Below are positions 22,982 through 24,285 of a stretch of DNA of 24,285 nucleotides, piece by piece. The notes beneath the pieces are model-generated. The model was not told the origin of the DNA. It ran no database searches and worked only from the letters and a program-made list of their open reading frames with translations. The translations under genes were made by a program, and so were the position numbers. Source of the DNA: Bacteroidales bacterium UBA6267 (lineage in GTDB: Bacteria > Bacteroidota > Bacteroidia > Bacteroidales > UBA1556). The stretch is from the NCBI GenBank assembly GCA_002440745.1, contig DJVB01000045.1, positions 1-24,285 of the forward strand. Direction: 5' to 3'. Numbering within the stretch: the first letter of the stretch is position 1; each line of letters begins with the position of its first letter.

Positions 22982-24124
22982 ATGATAGATTTTACCTTAA
23001 CAGACAAGCAGTTAGAGATTCAGGCGAAATATCGCGATTTCACCAAAAGATGGATAACACCAAACGCTCTAAAATTTGATGAGTTGGCTGAGTTTCCTTG
23101 GCCCGTAGTGAAAGCCGCCTACGAAGAAGGCATAATGAATGGCCCACTTCCCACGCAATTTGGAGGAAACGGATATTCGTTGATTGAAGGTGCTATTGCT
23201 GCCGAAGAATTGGGTGCAGGTTGCATCGGTATCGGCATCGGCATCGAAGCCAACACCTTGGCACTCACTCCATTGCTCTTAGTCGCTAACGAATGGCAAC
23301 AGAAAGAATTTTATGGAAGAATCCATGAAGAAAAAGGAGTTGCCGCTTACGCTTTGACCGAGCCAAATGCCGGCAGCGATGTGCAAGGTATCAAATCTAC
23401 AGCTATCAAACATGGCGATAAATACCTGCTCAACGGACATAAACGCTTCATTACCAATGCAGAAGTTTCGACATTCATGACCGTTTTTGCCCTCACCGAT
23501 CCTGAAAGAGGTTCGCGTTCATTATCGGCCTTTATCGTCCCTACCAATTCTCCGGGAGTAGAAATTAAGCCTCACTTGATGAAAATGGGTCAAAGAGCTT
23601 CCGTACAAAACGAAATCATTTTCCACGATGTGGAAGTGCCGGCTACTCACCTCTTAGGCCGCGAAGGCGAGGGATTCTTGATTGCCATGAAAACCTTCGA
23701 CCGTACCCGCAACGGCGTTGGAGCCTTAGCACTTGGCGCCGCCCGCACTGCTTATGAAACTGCCAGAGATTGGGCAAAAAACCGCATCCAGTTTGGAAAA
23801 CCAATAGCTGCACAACAAGCCATTGCATTTATGCTTGCCGATATTGACGTGATGATTGAAACTTCACGATTGTTGGTTTACCGCTCGGCTCATGCTTACG
23901 ATGCCGGTCTGAAAGAAGCTTCGAAGCTTTCGGCAATGGCAAAACTTTATGCTTCCGATTCAGCTATGAAAGTAGCAACCGATGCCGTTCAGATTATGGG
24001 TGGTGATGGTTATAGCCGCGATTTTATGGTCGAAAAAATCATGCGCGATGTGAAGTTGAATCAAATTTACGAAGGCACAAATCAAGTGCAACGTGTTGTG
24101 ATTTCGAAGAGCATTTTGAAATAA
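22982..24124 (+). CDS. acyl-CoA dehydrogenase (FAD-dependent)
   Basis: A 380-residue flavoenzyme that oxidises an acyl-CoA to the trans-2-enoyl-CoA and passes electrons to an electron-transfer flavoprotein. I start it at ATG 22982 (MIDFTLTDKQLEI), the normal family start; an upstream in-frame ATG at 22934 adds 16 unlikely residues. Domains: N-terminal helical (about 1-115), middle beta-barrel with signature ALTEPNAGSD (124-133), and C-terminal helical with QIMGGDGYSRD (337-347) and IYEGTNQVQR. Glu364 sits where short- and medium-chain enzymes keep their catalytic base. Chain-length preference cannot be read with confidence. No other beta-oxidation gene is in the window. Confidence 0.94.
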   Translation: MIDFTLTDKQLEIQAKYRDFTKRWITPNALKFDELAEFPWPVVKAAYEEGIMNGPLPTQFGGNGYSLIEGAIAAEELGAGCIGIGIGIEANTLALTPLLLVANEWQQKEFYGRIHEEKGVAAYALTEPNAGSDVQGIKSTAIKHGDKYLLNGHKRFITNAEVSTFMTVFALTDPERGSRSLSAFIVPTNSPGVEIKPHLMKMGQRASVQNEIIFHDVEVPATHLLGREGEGFLIAMKTFDRTRNGVGALALGAARTAYETARDWAKNRIQFGKPIAAQQAIAFMLADIDVMIETSRLLVYRSAHAYDAGLKEASKLSAMAKLYASDSAMKVATDAVQIMGGDGYSRDFMVEKIMRDVKLNQIYEGTNQVQRVVISKSILK

Positions 24125-24285
24125 CACAAAAATTTATAACGGGACTTCTAAAAATGCAAACTTCTGCGTTGTTTCAAAAAATTAATATCCTCATTTACAA
24201 TAGTAAACTGCGGTATTAATTTTTCTTACGCCTTGAATTTTACTATTTTTAGAAACCCTCATAATAAAAAAGGCGGAAAATTTTC
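24125..24285. other. right-edge intergenic sequence, no gene seen
   Basis: A/T-rich sequence after the acyl-CoA dehydrogenase. No ORF, clear terminator or RNA gene is supported before the window ends. Confidence 0.4.

Overview
The window looks like a chromosomal segment of a Bacteroidota bacterium. Evidence: several -7 boxes of the TAnnTTTG type, little Shine-Dalgarno use, a type IX secretion sorting tail on an SBBP-repeat protein, a DUF4296-type lipoprotein, and many small lipoproteins. No taxon below phylum can be named from the sequence alone. Family names come from recognition of motifs, not from a search.

Left part (1-6300). The left edge cuts an rRNA operon pointing left: two tandem promoters, a leader with a boxA-like element, and the first bases of 16S rRNA. 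Then comes a three-gene leftward operon for vitamin or NAD-precursor salvage: a YkoF/thiamine-binding-like protein, a PnuC-type transporter and a NadR-like P-loop kinase. A rightward three-gene operon follows: a membrane-anchored PHP-like protein with an altered HxH motif, a GT-C glycosyltransferase and an unrecognised protein. A DUF4296-like lipoprotein converges on it.

Middle (6300-9631). Pyruvate phosphate dikinase (leftward) ends at a clear hairpin terminator. The gap upstream of it carries a 216-bp palindromic, MITE-like element.

Right-centre (9632-21733) is the most interesting part. A T9SS-exported SBBP-repeat protein lies 6 nt upstream of a 2094-residue SpvB/FG-GAP/YD-repeat RHS protein, whose C-terminal domain carries an HEYGH zincin-like motif. 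A small lipoprotein follows. Then come displaced cassettes: a promoterless RHS tail with a diverged HEYGH domain plus its own homologous lipoprotein; an RHS head that has lost its toxin-like domain but keeps a third homologous lipoprotein, joined by an ATGA overlap; and a last 21-codon stub. Three copies of one 60-bp head sequence mark the cassette starts. This reads as a polymorphic-toxin locus with an orphan tail/immunity array in which the candidate immunity proteins are lipoproteins. Toxicity and immunity are inferences.

Right edge (21786-24285). A RelE/ParE-type toxin-antitoxin pair (leftward), a gap with two tandem 15-bp palindromes, and an acyl-CoA dehydrogenase.
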